From JBBSJV01 sp038256935 (GTDB lineage: Bacteria > Patescibacteriota > JACMRA01), in the NCBI GenBank assembly GCA_038256935.1, contig JBBSJV010000017.1, positions 1 through 19,037 of the forward strand: a stretch of 19,037 bases of DNA, written 5' to 3'. The stretch's first letter is position 1; every line of letters starts with the position of its first letter. A model generated the notes under the pieces. That model was not told the DNA's origin, made no database searches, and was given only the letters and a program-made list of their open reading frames with translations. This document shows positions 13,848-19,037 of the stretch, in pieces. The translations under genes were made by a program, and so were the position numbers.

Positions 13848-13897
13848 ACTATTGCCGCAAGGCACCGTCCTCCATTAATTTGGAGGCATATTTATTT
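13848..13897 (+). ncRNA. Candidate short antisense RNA at the 3' end of the PemK/MazF-like gene
   Basis: Downstream of the forward promoter are a GNRA-capped hairpin TGCC-GCAA-GGCA (13853-13864) and a perfect 6-bp hairpin CCTCCA-TTAATT-TGGAGG (13869-13886), followed by CATATTTATTTATT, which is terminator-like. The predicted RNA of about 50 bases ends at the toxin stop codon. Alternatively the hairpins belong to the reverse-strand toxin-thrS transcript, but there they are not followed by a T-run. Speculative. Confidence 0.25.
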
Positions 13898-14285
13898 ATT
13901 CCAGCAACTTAATAAATTCTTTCTTTACTTGTTTTAATACATTTTGATTAATTTTGGTATGGTAGCTTTGCAATCTTTTGGCATCCAAAACCCTCATTTG
14001 ACTTAGACAAAGGAAGGAAATTTTATCTTTAAGTTGCAATTCAAAATAAAATTTATCGTTTTGTTTATTCTTGGAAGTTAAAGGAATGGCAAAGAACTGG
14101 CGACTATTAAACTTTTTTAAAACCAAAACTGGTCTGTTGAACTTATCATTCTTACCGTCAGTTTCTATACCGACATTGACGCCAAAGCTGCACCACCAGA
14201 CTTCACCCTCTTTGAATTTAGCAAATTTTTGCTTTGTATTTAGGTAAATTTTATACTGAATCCAGTTTACAAAGTCTTTTACCAT
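13896..14285 (-). CDS. PemK/MazF-like protein without an adjacent protein antitoxin
   Basis: The 129-residue product carries the PemK/MazF core: FKEGEVWWCSFGVNVGIE, NRPVLVLKKFN, FFAIPLTSK and a C-terminal LCLSQMRVLDAKRL. MazF proteins are small mRNA or tRNA endoribonucleases; the conserved Arg of NRPVLVL, the PLTSK segment and SQ-x-R are all present. A leading segment of about 22 residues (MVKDFVNWIQYKIYLNTKQ) precedes the barrel. No antitoxin gene is beside it, which from memory is common for this subgroup in CPR genomes, so it may not be a classical toxin. The reverse-strand ATG at 14285 is preceded by TATTAA six bases upstream. thrS follows 143 bases downstream. Confidence 0.8.
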   Translation of the reverse strand: MVKDFVNWIQYKIYLNTKQKFAKFKEGEVWWCSFGVNVGIETDGKNDKFNRPVLVLKKFNSRQFFAIPLTSKNKQNDKFYFELQLKDKISFLCLSQMRVLDAKRLQSYHTKINQNVLKQVKKEFIKLLE

Positions 14286-14337
14286 AAGATATTAATACAC
14301 TGTAACTTTAAAATATTTGTGTCAAAGTATTTATACC

Positions 14338-14362
14338 AAAAAAATAACCCCTTGATGGGGCC
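14338..14362 (-). terminator. Reverse-strand intrinsic terminator
   Basis: On the reverse strand CCCC-ATCAA-GGGG (14348-14360) is followed by TTATTTTTTT. It lies between the membrane protein gene (stop at 14482) and the PemK/MazF-like gene, so it would end the upstream transcript. Confidence 0.6.
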
Positions 14363-14481
14363 TTGTTGATAATAAATTATAATACAGCCCCTACTTTAAT
14401 ACCGTGATGGTAGTTGTAGTGGTTGTGATTACAAATTTGAACACCTTAATAGAATAACTCGTAGGATAATTTCTGTCAATT

Positions 14482-14994
14482 TTAATTACTACTTGGACTC
14501 TTTTCAATTTTTTTCAATTTATAATATTCTGTGACATCATTTACAAAACTAATGACTGGAAATAACAAAAAACTAGCTCCATACAACAAATTAAATGCTA
14601 AACTACTTTCATTGCTCCCATCATTACCTAATGCTAGAATAACCGAGATAAAAAACAAGATAGGACATATAACTAGGCATAAAAAGAATGCTCTTAACTT
14701 GAAGCTTTTATTAAAATTAATTTTTGAATTTACAAGCGATCTCACATAAAATACAATGATAGAAACGGAAATCAATGTAAAAATGATGAGCTCAATATTT
14801 CTGATCAAAGTTGCTGCTGGATTTGCAATTTCTTCAAGTGAATAAGGATACAACAGATTGTTATAAAAACTTGAATTAGTAATTACAAGTATAGCAATTA
14901 GTAAACCAGCAAAAATTAATTGAAAAATAATATTATTAAAGACAAAACTTTTGTATTGAAAATGATTTTGGGGCAAATTTGAAGTAGCTACCAT
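14482..14994 (-). CDS. Four-span membrane protein, unrecognised
   Basis: From the ATG at 14994 the protein has 170 residues and four hydrophobic segments: IIFQLIFAGLLIAILVI, IELIIFTLISVSIIVFYV, LRAFFLCLVICPILFFISVI and FNLLYGASFLLFPVISFV, with a basic tail (YYKLKKIEKSPSSN). Short extracellular loops contain NSSFYNN and LGNDGSNESS. No family recognised. A GTG 21 codons upstream (15057) keeps the frame open, but a -35/-10 pair ends seven bases before the ATG at 14994, so the shorter form is preferred. Confidence 0.65.
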   Translation of the reverse strand: MVATSNLPQNHFQYKSFVFNNIIFQLIFAGLLIAILVITNSSFYNNLLYPYSLEEIANPAATLIRNIELIIFTLISVSIIVFYVRSLVNSKINFNKSFKLRAFFLCLVICPILFFISVILALGNDGSNESSLAFNLLYGASFLLFPVISFVNDVTEYYKLKKIEKSPSSN

Positions 14995-15001
14995 AGTAAA
15001 A

Positions 15002-15032
15002 AATATGAGTCTGCTCTTTAATTTATTGTCAA
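15002..15032 (-). promoter_or_regulatory. Predicted promoter of the four-span membrane protein
   Basis: Reverse strand: TTGACA (15027-15032), 19-bp spacer, CATATT (15002-15007; 4 of 6), seven bases to the ATG at 14994. Confidence 0.4.
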
Positions 15033-15085
15033 AGTAATTGTCCTGTAGTATTAACACAGATTATTTATAAAATTATTTAATTGCT

Positions 15086-15496
15086 TTAATCACCATATTT
15101 ATTAATTAAATCGCTTTTATCGTTAAATTTAGCAAAGTTATTTTCCTTCTGATGAGACTGGTTTCTAAAGCCTAGTTTCTCTTCATGCATGATCCCGCAC
15201 CAAAATTTTTCTGTCTCGCTTGCAATCACTACCATATAAGCAAGAAGGCCGTTGATGTACCCGCAATACATACAGCCCAGTTTTTCCCAGCCGTCCAAAT
15301 ACTGCAATTTTTGCCTGTCCATTACCATTATGTATTCGCTTCTTTTTACAATCGGAATGTGATAGATCGGAAAACAAATCTGATGATATATCTCGATAAC
15401 CAAATCTAACATGATAAAAAACGGTAACGGCAGCCACAAAAAAGGTTGAGTAACAAGACTCATTATTCGATTTGATTTGATTTTGCGGTATTGCAT
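15086..15496 (-). CDS. Conserved small membrane-associated protein with CxYCGYxNG and WCxIxHE motifs
   Basis: The product has 136 residues: one hydrophobic segment at about 15-37 (VTQPFLWLPLPFFIMLDLVI), then RSEYIMVMDRQKLQYLDGWE, CMYCGYINGLLAYMVVIASE and EKFWCGIMHEE. Three Cys (CxxC plus WC) and a His in this arrangement suggest metal binding. From memory, proteins with CxYCxYxNG...TEQ(F/Y)WCPIKH occur in several bacterial phyla as unannotated small proteins; their function is not known to me. The ATG at 15496 lies five bases after GTTAAT. Its gene is separated by about 60 bases from the NUDIX gene upstream. Confidence 0.7.
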   Translation of the reverse strand: MQYRKIKSNRIMSLVTQPFLWLPLPFFIMLDLVIEIYHQICFPIYHIPIVKRSEYIMVMDRQKLQYLDGWEKLGCMYCGYINGLLAYMVVIASETEKFWCGIMHEEKLGFRNQSHQKENNFAKFNDKSDLINKYGD

Positions 15497-15557
15497 AATT
15501 GATTAACAATTTCTATAAAATCATTTTATGTCTATATTTCTTATAAATCGATTTTAT

Positions 15558-16073
15558 CTAAAGATTTTCATTTACATAACTAACCCCTCTTTTAAAAACC
15601 TCAAAATGGTAAGCAAAAATATCGTATTCAGCTACTTGTTTTTCAAATATATCAATTCCTTCAGTACTGCTAACCCACTTAACCATTGCTCCCAGTCTTG
15701 TTTCTTCCTCAGTTAAACTTTGTCCTATATTTTTTTGGGATTTTAGGATTACTAAATACGGCGTTGATAACCTTTCAAGGTGGCCAGTCTTTTTTACGAT
15801 ATAGGCTGTGATCTGCCCTCCAAGCTTACAAACTATCTCAAAATCAGTGTAACCAGTTTCCTCTATTAATTCTTTTGTGACTGTAACAAGTGGAGTATCT
15901 CCTTCTTCAACTCCACCACCAAGAGTAAAATATTCACCAGTCAAAGTATGAAACTGCAGCCCGAATAAGTTGGAAGCAGGGTCAAATAAAACTACCCGGA
16001 CATTTTCTCTAAAATGATCAATATGCGCAGGCTTTTGGCCTATTATTTGGTGGCCTTGATTAGGATCTGACAT
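15558..16073 (-). CDS. NUDIX hydrolase
   Basis: The 171-residue product has a NUDIX fold with the box GGVEEGD-x7-KELIEETGY. The first Glu is Asp and the Arg is Lys, both conservative, while the EE pair that binds the metal is intact, so activity is plausible. ENVRVVLFDPASNLFGLQFH and YFTLGGG precede the box. The C-terminal part (EEETRLGAMVKWVSSTEGI, then FAYHFEVFKRGV) is typical of hydrolases acting on nucleotide sugars or capped substrates, but the substrate cannot be named. Confidence 0.85.
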   Translation of the reverse strand: MSDPNQGHQIIGQKPAHIDHFRENVRVVLFDPASNLFGLQFHTLTGEYFTLGGGVEEGDTPLVTVTKELIEETGYTDFEIVCKLGGQITAYIVKKTGHLERLSTPYLVILKSQKNIGQSLTEEETRLGAMVKWVSSTEGIDIFEKQVAEYDIFAYHFEVFKRGVSYVNENL

Positions 16074-16077
16074 ATTA

Positions 16078-16108
16078 AATATATCTTGATTTAATTCTTT
16101 TAAGTCAA
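16078..16108 (-). promoter_or_regulatory. Predicted promoter of the NUDIX gene at 16073
   Basis: Reverse strand: TTGACT (16103-16108), 19-bp spacer, TATATT (16078-16083; 5 of 6), four bases to the ATG. Confidence 0.45.
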
Positions 16109-16127
16109 TAAAGTATATCTTAGAAGG

Positions 16128-16604
16128 TTAGACAAGAGTCGAAGATTTGTATGCCATCTGATACTTATTTTCCGTTTCATAAATTATTACAAAATCTAAA
16201 GAAGTATAAAACTTTATAGCTTTTGAATTGACTTTATGCACCCATAATTCTACTTGTTTTGATTGTTGCTTGGCAGCCAAGATTAGTTTTGTAAATATAT
16301 CTTTACCAATGCCTTTTCTCTGATATTCTGGTAACAACTGAATCCCACCAATAAACAAACTTTCTTCACTTTCCTCAACTCTTAACCTTCCAATACTTTG
16401 ACCTTTAACTTTAATTAATTTTGTTGAGGGTAGCAATGGTTTAAACTCTTCTATATATTTTCGATAATGACTTTCTTGTTGCTTGCTTGTAAAATTCTTC
16501 TGACCATGGATTTCTGTTTCCACGTCACTCATGGCTTTTTGAGTGATTTCATAAAGAACGGTCAAGTCTTTTTCTGTAGCTTGTTTCAAATGATATTGGA
16601 TCAT
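16128..16604 (-). CDS. GNAT-family N-acetyltransferase
   Basis: From the ATG at 16604 the protein has 158 residues. The acetyl-CoA-binding motif A is clear: IGGIQLLPEYQRKGIGKDIF with the Q/R-x-x-G-x-G pattern in QRKGIGK, and the C-terminal LWVHKVNSKAIKFYTSLDFV (motif B) is standard. The acceptor substrate is unknown. The frame is open further upstream to 16661, but that would overlap the NUDIX gene; the ATG at 16604 follows the NUDIX stop (16618) after 13 bases, which suggests a two-gene operon. Confidence 0.88.
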   Translation of the reverse strand: MIQYHLKQATEKDLTVLYEITQKAMSDVETEIHGQKNFTSKQQESHYRKYIEEFKPLLPSTKLIKVKGQSIGRLRVEESEESLFIGGIQLLPEYQRKGIGKDIFTKLILAAKQQSKQVELWVHKVNSKAIKFYTSLDFVIIYETENKYQMAYKSSTLV

Positions 16605-16617
16605 TAATTTTATTTGA

Positions 16618-17064
16618 TTAACTCTCAAAACCCCAGCTTGAATCCCCCTCCCCATCTGCAATTTTTACTAAAACCTCTTTAACGTAGTCAATAATCTCAT
16701 CTTCATCTCCGTATTGCCATTTCAATTCGCTACATTTATCTGTTTCCACATTTGCGACTTCACCAGTCCATTTTTGAGCTGAATAATAAATATCAATTCT
16801 CTCAATTCCATCTTCGACTTTGCGGTGCATAATATGTTCAAACTCCAGATCTTTTGGATCAATCTCAACTCCTATCTCTTCTTTAGCTTCTCTGATCATT
16901 GCTTGTTTAAAGCTTTCCCCCCCATCTACATGTCCTGATGGCAAGCCAAAAAGTCCATCCATATGTCCTGTATTTTCTCTTTTCATAGTCAGCACCAGTC
17001 CTTGATCATTTTGTAAGATCAAAAACACAGCAGGAATTACAGTAAATTTATTTTGATTAGTCAT
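16618..17064 (-). CDS. NUDIX hydrolase (MutT-like)
   Basis: The 148-residue product has a full NUDIX box, GHVDGGE-x7-REAKEEIGV, with all catalytic residues, preceded by VIPAVFLILQNDQGLVLTMK and GLFGLPSG. EHIMHRKVEDGIERIDIYYS after the box resembles MutT-type enzymes that hydrolyse nucleoside triphosphates; the exact substrate is not determinable. It is the first gene of a probable operon with the GNAT gene. On the reverse strand TATTAA nearly touches the ATG. Confidence 0.92.
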   Translation of the reverse strand: MTNQNKFTVIPAVFLILQNDQGLVLTMKRENTGHMDGLFGLPSGHVDGGESFKQAMIREAKEEIGVEIDPKDLEFEHIMHRKVEDGIERIDIYYSAQKWTGEVANVETDKCSELKWQYGDEDEIIDYVKEVLVKIADGEGDSSWGFES

Positions 17065-17180
17065 TAATACAAATACTTATTCACAAATGGGATTAAGGCA
17101 AAATTTAAGCATACTTTTAAAGGCAGTTTCCACTGCTAGAATTTTGGCTGGGTTTTGGGAAGCTATGATTACTTTTGACA

Positions 17181-17471
17181 TTAAATATTACCATCACCTA
17201 AATTCACCTTTGGGTCAAATATTAGCTCAAACCTGTCTTTGGTGATGCCGCCCATTTCAATTTTTTCCATAAACATATCCAGAGGGCGGATGGTAATATC
17301 AGTATTAGATTCAGCAAGCCATGAGTTGTTATATAAAGCTCTATAAACTACGAATAGCTCTTCTGTCTCACTGTGCTTTCCAACTCCTATGACTTGATAA
17401 ACATGATCCATTTCCCCTATTGATTTGAAATGGCGATAAATGCCGTTAATAACTGGTCTTTCTAAGTACAT
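17181..17471 (-). CDS. DUF1653 family protein
   Basis: The 96-residue product has the DUF1653 pattern: GIYRHFKSIGEMDHVYQVIG, HSETEELFVVYRALYN and IRPLDMFMEKIEMGGITKDRF. This is a small beta-rich domain found alone or near NUDIX and housekeeping genes in many bacteria; its function is unknown. The ATG at 17471 stands seven bases after a near-perfect promoter, supporting a nearly leaderless message. Confidence 0.9.
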   Translation of the reverse strand: MYLERPVINGIYRHFKSIGEMDHVYQVIGVGKHSETEELFVVYRALYNNSWLAESNTDITIRPLDMFMEKIEMGGITKDRFELIFDPKVNLGDGNI

Positions 17472-17478
17472 ATGAAAT

Positions 17479-17507
17479 ATTATTTAAAGATTTTTCGCCG
17501 CTGTCAA
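17479..17507 (-). promoter_or_regulatory. Promoter of the DUF1653 gene
   Basis: Reverse strand: TTGACA (17502-17507), spacer of exactly 17, AATAAT (17479-17484; 5 of 6), seven bases, ATG. Confidence 0.65.
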
Positions 17508-17541
17508 AAACTGATTCCAAAATTTGATGTCTAAACAATGT

Positions 17542-17751
17542 TTACGCGAATTCACTTGTCGATTTTAACACCTCATCCCCATCATCTTGCTCGATCAAAT
17601 ATGCAGGTTCATCCTTGCTAGCCTTTCGTGTGATTTCACTTCCTTTGATGGTTCTAGTAACATCATCTGTAAAGACTTCTACAATCTCTCCCTCCCCTTC
17701 ACCATTACCCCATTTCCATTTTACCTTATCACCTTTTTTATGTTTAGACAT
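17542..17751 (-). CDS. DUF2945-like (hypervirulence-associated TUDOR-type) small protein
   Basis: From the ATG at 17751 the product has 69 residues, opening MSKHKKGDKVKWKWGNGEGE and continuing EIVEVFTDDVTRTIKGSEIT and YLIEQDDGDEVLKSTSE. The KGDKVxWxxGxGxxxGxI pattern is that of DUF2945, a small SH3/TUDOR-like barrel seen in bacteria and fungi. Its role is unknown. A GTG six codons upstream (17769) extends the frame but adds an unrelated sequence. TATTAG lies four bases before the ATG on the reverse strand. Confidence 0.85.
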   Translation of the reverse strand: MSKHKKGDKVKWKWGNGEGEGEIVEVFTDDVTRTIKGSEITRKASKDEPAYLIEQDDGDEVLKSTSEFA

Positions 17752-17823
17752 ATCACTAATAGTCCACACAAACTTTTGTCATAGCAAACTATTTTTGTGA
17801 CAATTACTAATTGGTAATTAGAA

Positions 17824-18696
17824 CTATAACCCGCAAAGATTTCGTAGGTGATTAGAGATGGTTGCTGTGATGCCGACTTGTTTGTTGTTTAGAAACTGAG
17901 GATTGGCTTGATTTAATGTGTTTAAAACTATTTTACGAGGTTGCAATTCTGGATGTTTCATGGCAGTCACCGCTGAGCTGATGTAGCTAGAAAAGAGCTG
18001 AGACCTTAGAAAATTCATAAAATAAGCTCTTCGAATATTGATATCTTCGATTTGGGAAAAAATATCACTGGAAATATCCATAAAGTTTTTGATGATTTGA
18101 TCCCCACTTTGATCCATCCCAAAGCTAACATGGGTGCTAGTAAGCATGGCAAGCTGGGCTGGGTGTTTAAATTCTGTTAGTTTCTGAAGGGCATCTACTG
18201 ACTCTTGATGCATTGGCTGAATAGCAGAAGTTCCCAAAAGCTGTGGTTGAGACAGAATACTTGGGGAGATGATTTCAGGAGCTTTTTCTTTGTTAAATAG
18301 ACTTGTGATCTGGTTAAATATCCCTGACTTTTGCTCGCTTTTTTGTTCAAGATTATTTGGTTGAGGTTGTGAAGTCTGGTTTTGAATTACTGGCTGTTGC
18401 GGTTGAGAAACCGGTTGCGGTTGATTTGTAAGAGGTAGAGGGTTTTGATTCTGCACTACTTGTTGAGGCTGAGTGGAGATTTGCTGAGGTTGAGGAGTAT
18501 TAAATTGTTGGTAGATCTTGGCTTTGAGGTATTGCAGGATTTGGATGATATAACCTGGGTTTTGGCTCTGCAAGCCTTGGATAAGGCGAGTCTTGTCCTC
18601 GCTATTGATATAGGCTAGGTATTTAGACAAAAACTCCCTGTCCCCTTGATTCAAAAAAGGAGTAGTTTGGAGTAATTGTAATACCTGTTGATCCAT
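17824..18696 (-). CDS. Unrecognised two-domain protein with a Q/P-rich linker
   Basis: The protein has 290 residues: a helical N-terminal domain of about 65 residues (LLQTTPFLNQGDREFLSKYL, RLIQGLQSQNPGYIIQILQY), a disordered Gln/Pro/Asn-rich linker at about 67-120, then KSGIFNQITSLFNKEKAP and a C-terminal helical domain from about 160 (DALQKLTEFKHPAQLAMLTS through SNHLRNLCGL). There is no signal peptide or membrane span. The arrangement suggests an adaptor joining two partners. No family recognised. The ATG at 18696 lies 12 bases after a good promoter. The next gene upstream on this strand encodes a probable surface protein. Confidence 0.7.
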   Translation of the reverse strand: MDQQVLQLLQTTPFLNQGDREFLSKYLAYINSEDKTRLIQGLQSQNPGYIIQILQYLKAKIYQQFNTPQPQQISTQPQQVVQNQNPLPLTNQPQPVSQPQQPVIQNQTSQPQPNNLEQKSEQKSGIFNQITSLFNKEKAPEIISPSILSQPQLLGTSAIQPMHQESVDALQKLTEFKHPAQLAMLTSTHVSFGMDQSGDQIIKNFMDISSDIFSQIEDINIRRAYFMNFLRSQLFSSYISSAVTAMKHPELQPRKIVLNTLNQANPQFLNNKQVGITATISNHLRNLCGL

Positions 18697-18708
18697 AATT
18701 ACCGCTTA

Positions 18709-18737
18709 ATTATGACCTATAAAATAGTAGTGGTCAA
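18709..18737 (-). promoter_or_regulatory. Promoter of the Q/P-rich protein gene
   Basis: Reverse strand: TTGACC (18732-18737; 5 of 6), 17-bp spacer, CATAAT (18709-18714; 5 of 6), 12 bases to the ATG at 18696. Confidence 0.6.
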
Positions 18738-18809
18738 CTTGTCCTTTATACTTTAAATTTTAGCAAAAGAATAATCTAAGATAGTTTCTAGAACTAAGCA
18801 AATACCTTT

Positions 18810-19037
18810 CTAAGAAGCCACCACAGTATAAGACAAAACTTGAGTATAATTACCAGCATCTAAAAAAGCAGGAAGTCTACACTCATACTCCACATCATCA
18901 ATATCATATCTACCACCAAGAGCCTTAGAACTATTTCCAAAGATATCAGCAGCAGTTGTTGTATTAATAATAGTAGAAGCAGAAGCTGGAGTAAACAAAT
19001 TTTGATTTCCTGCTTGTCCAGCTGCATTAGAAGCTAT
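18810..19037 (-). CDS. C-terminal part of a probable exported surface or pilin-like protein (5' end outside window)
   Basis: The frame runs from the window edge to a TAG at 18810-18812 and gives 75 residues. It is rich in Ala, Asn, Ser and Thr with low charge (NAAGQAGNQN, TPASASTIINTTTAADIFG) and ends in a beta strand-like NYTQVLSYTVVAS, as in secreted adhesins or pilin-like proteins. One Cys (YECRLP) is present. No anchoring motif is seen at the end. The gene continues upstream beyond the window, so neither start nor family can be given. Confidence 0.6.
   Translation of the reverse strand: MASNAAGQAGNQNLFTPASASTIINTTTAADIFGNSSKALGGRYDIDDVEYECRLPAFLDAGNYTQVLSYTVVAS

Noticed and set aside
13753..13895. 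T-box leader for thrS
   Set aside because: The gap is only 143 bases, has no T-box sequence and no terminator/antiterminator pair before thrS; the hairpins lie at its far end.
15183..15509. Overlapping frames opposite or within the CxYCGYxNG protein gene
   Set aside because: They are frame shadows; the conserved Cys/His motifs occur only in the 15086-15496 reverse frame.
1..19037. tRNA or rRNA genes
   Set aside because: No TTCGA-type T-loop with matching acceptor arms and no rRNA-like conserved blocks were seen on either strand.

Overview
The window is AT-rich bacterial DNA, most likely from a Candidate Phyla Radiation (Patescibacteria) genome or a similarly reduced lineage. This is an inference from gene content: a threonyl-tRNA synthetase without a TGS domain, a lone PemK/MazF-like protein of the type common in that group, a small S26 signal peptidase, DUF1653 and DUF2945-like mini-proteins, two PIN toxin-antitoxin pairs, and many NUDIX proteins. 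UGA, UAA and UAG all appear to act as stops. There is no rRNA or tRNA gene. The lineage cannot be fixed more precisely from sequence reading alone.

Layout. 1-400: end of an exported-looking protein and two forward terminator hairpins. 459-4024: uracil-DNA glycosylase, divergent from signal peptidase I, then MscL and an M16-family protein lacking zinc ligands; between the last two lies a GC-richer block that folds into several helices (RNA candidate). 4045-6181: small unrecognised genes (a lipoprotein, a membrane protein, a protein with repeated FPG-R-R-x-GGGTHW motifs, a cytoplasmic protein followed by an in-frame, stop-interrupted extension). 6249-7236: diacylglycerol/undecaprenol kinase overlapping a HAD phosphatase. 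7562-9281: MTH1-like NUDIX hydrolase divergent from a winged-helix protein with a damaged NUDIX domain, with an inverted repeat between them, then an ASCH-domain protein. 9311-10704: two type II toxin-antitoxin pairs. 10750-11880: a REP-associated IS200-like transposase surrounded by REP-type double hairpins. 11881-14285: thrS and the PemK/MazF-like gene. 14482-17751: two membrane-associated proteins, two NUDIX hydrolases, a GNAT acetyltransferase, a DUF1653 protein and a DUF2945-like protein. 17824-19037: a Q/P-rich protein and the C-terminus of a probable surface protein.

Themes. The region is rich in nucleotide-pool and stress functions (UDG, four NUDIX-fold proteins, GNAT, ASCH, toxin-antitoxin pairs). 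Many genes share one promoter layout: a sigma70-type -35 and -10, mostly with a 17-19 bp spacer, with the -10 only about 4-14 bases before the start codon and no Shine-Dalgarno sequence. This implies very short or absent 5' leaders. The least explained parts are the RNA-like block at 2401-2640, the GGGTHW locus at 4045-6181, and the NUDIX sensor/hydrolase pair at 7562-8801.
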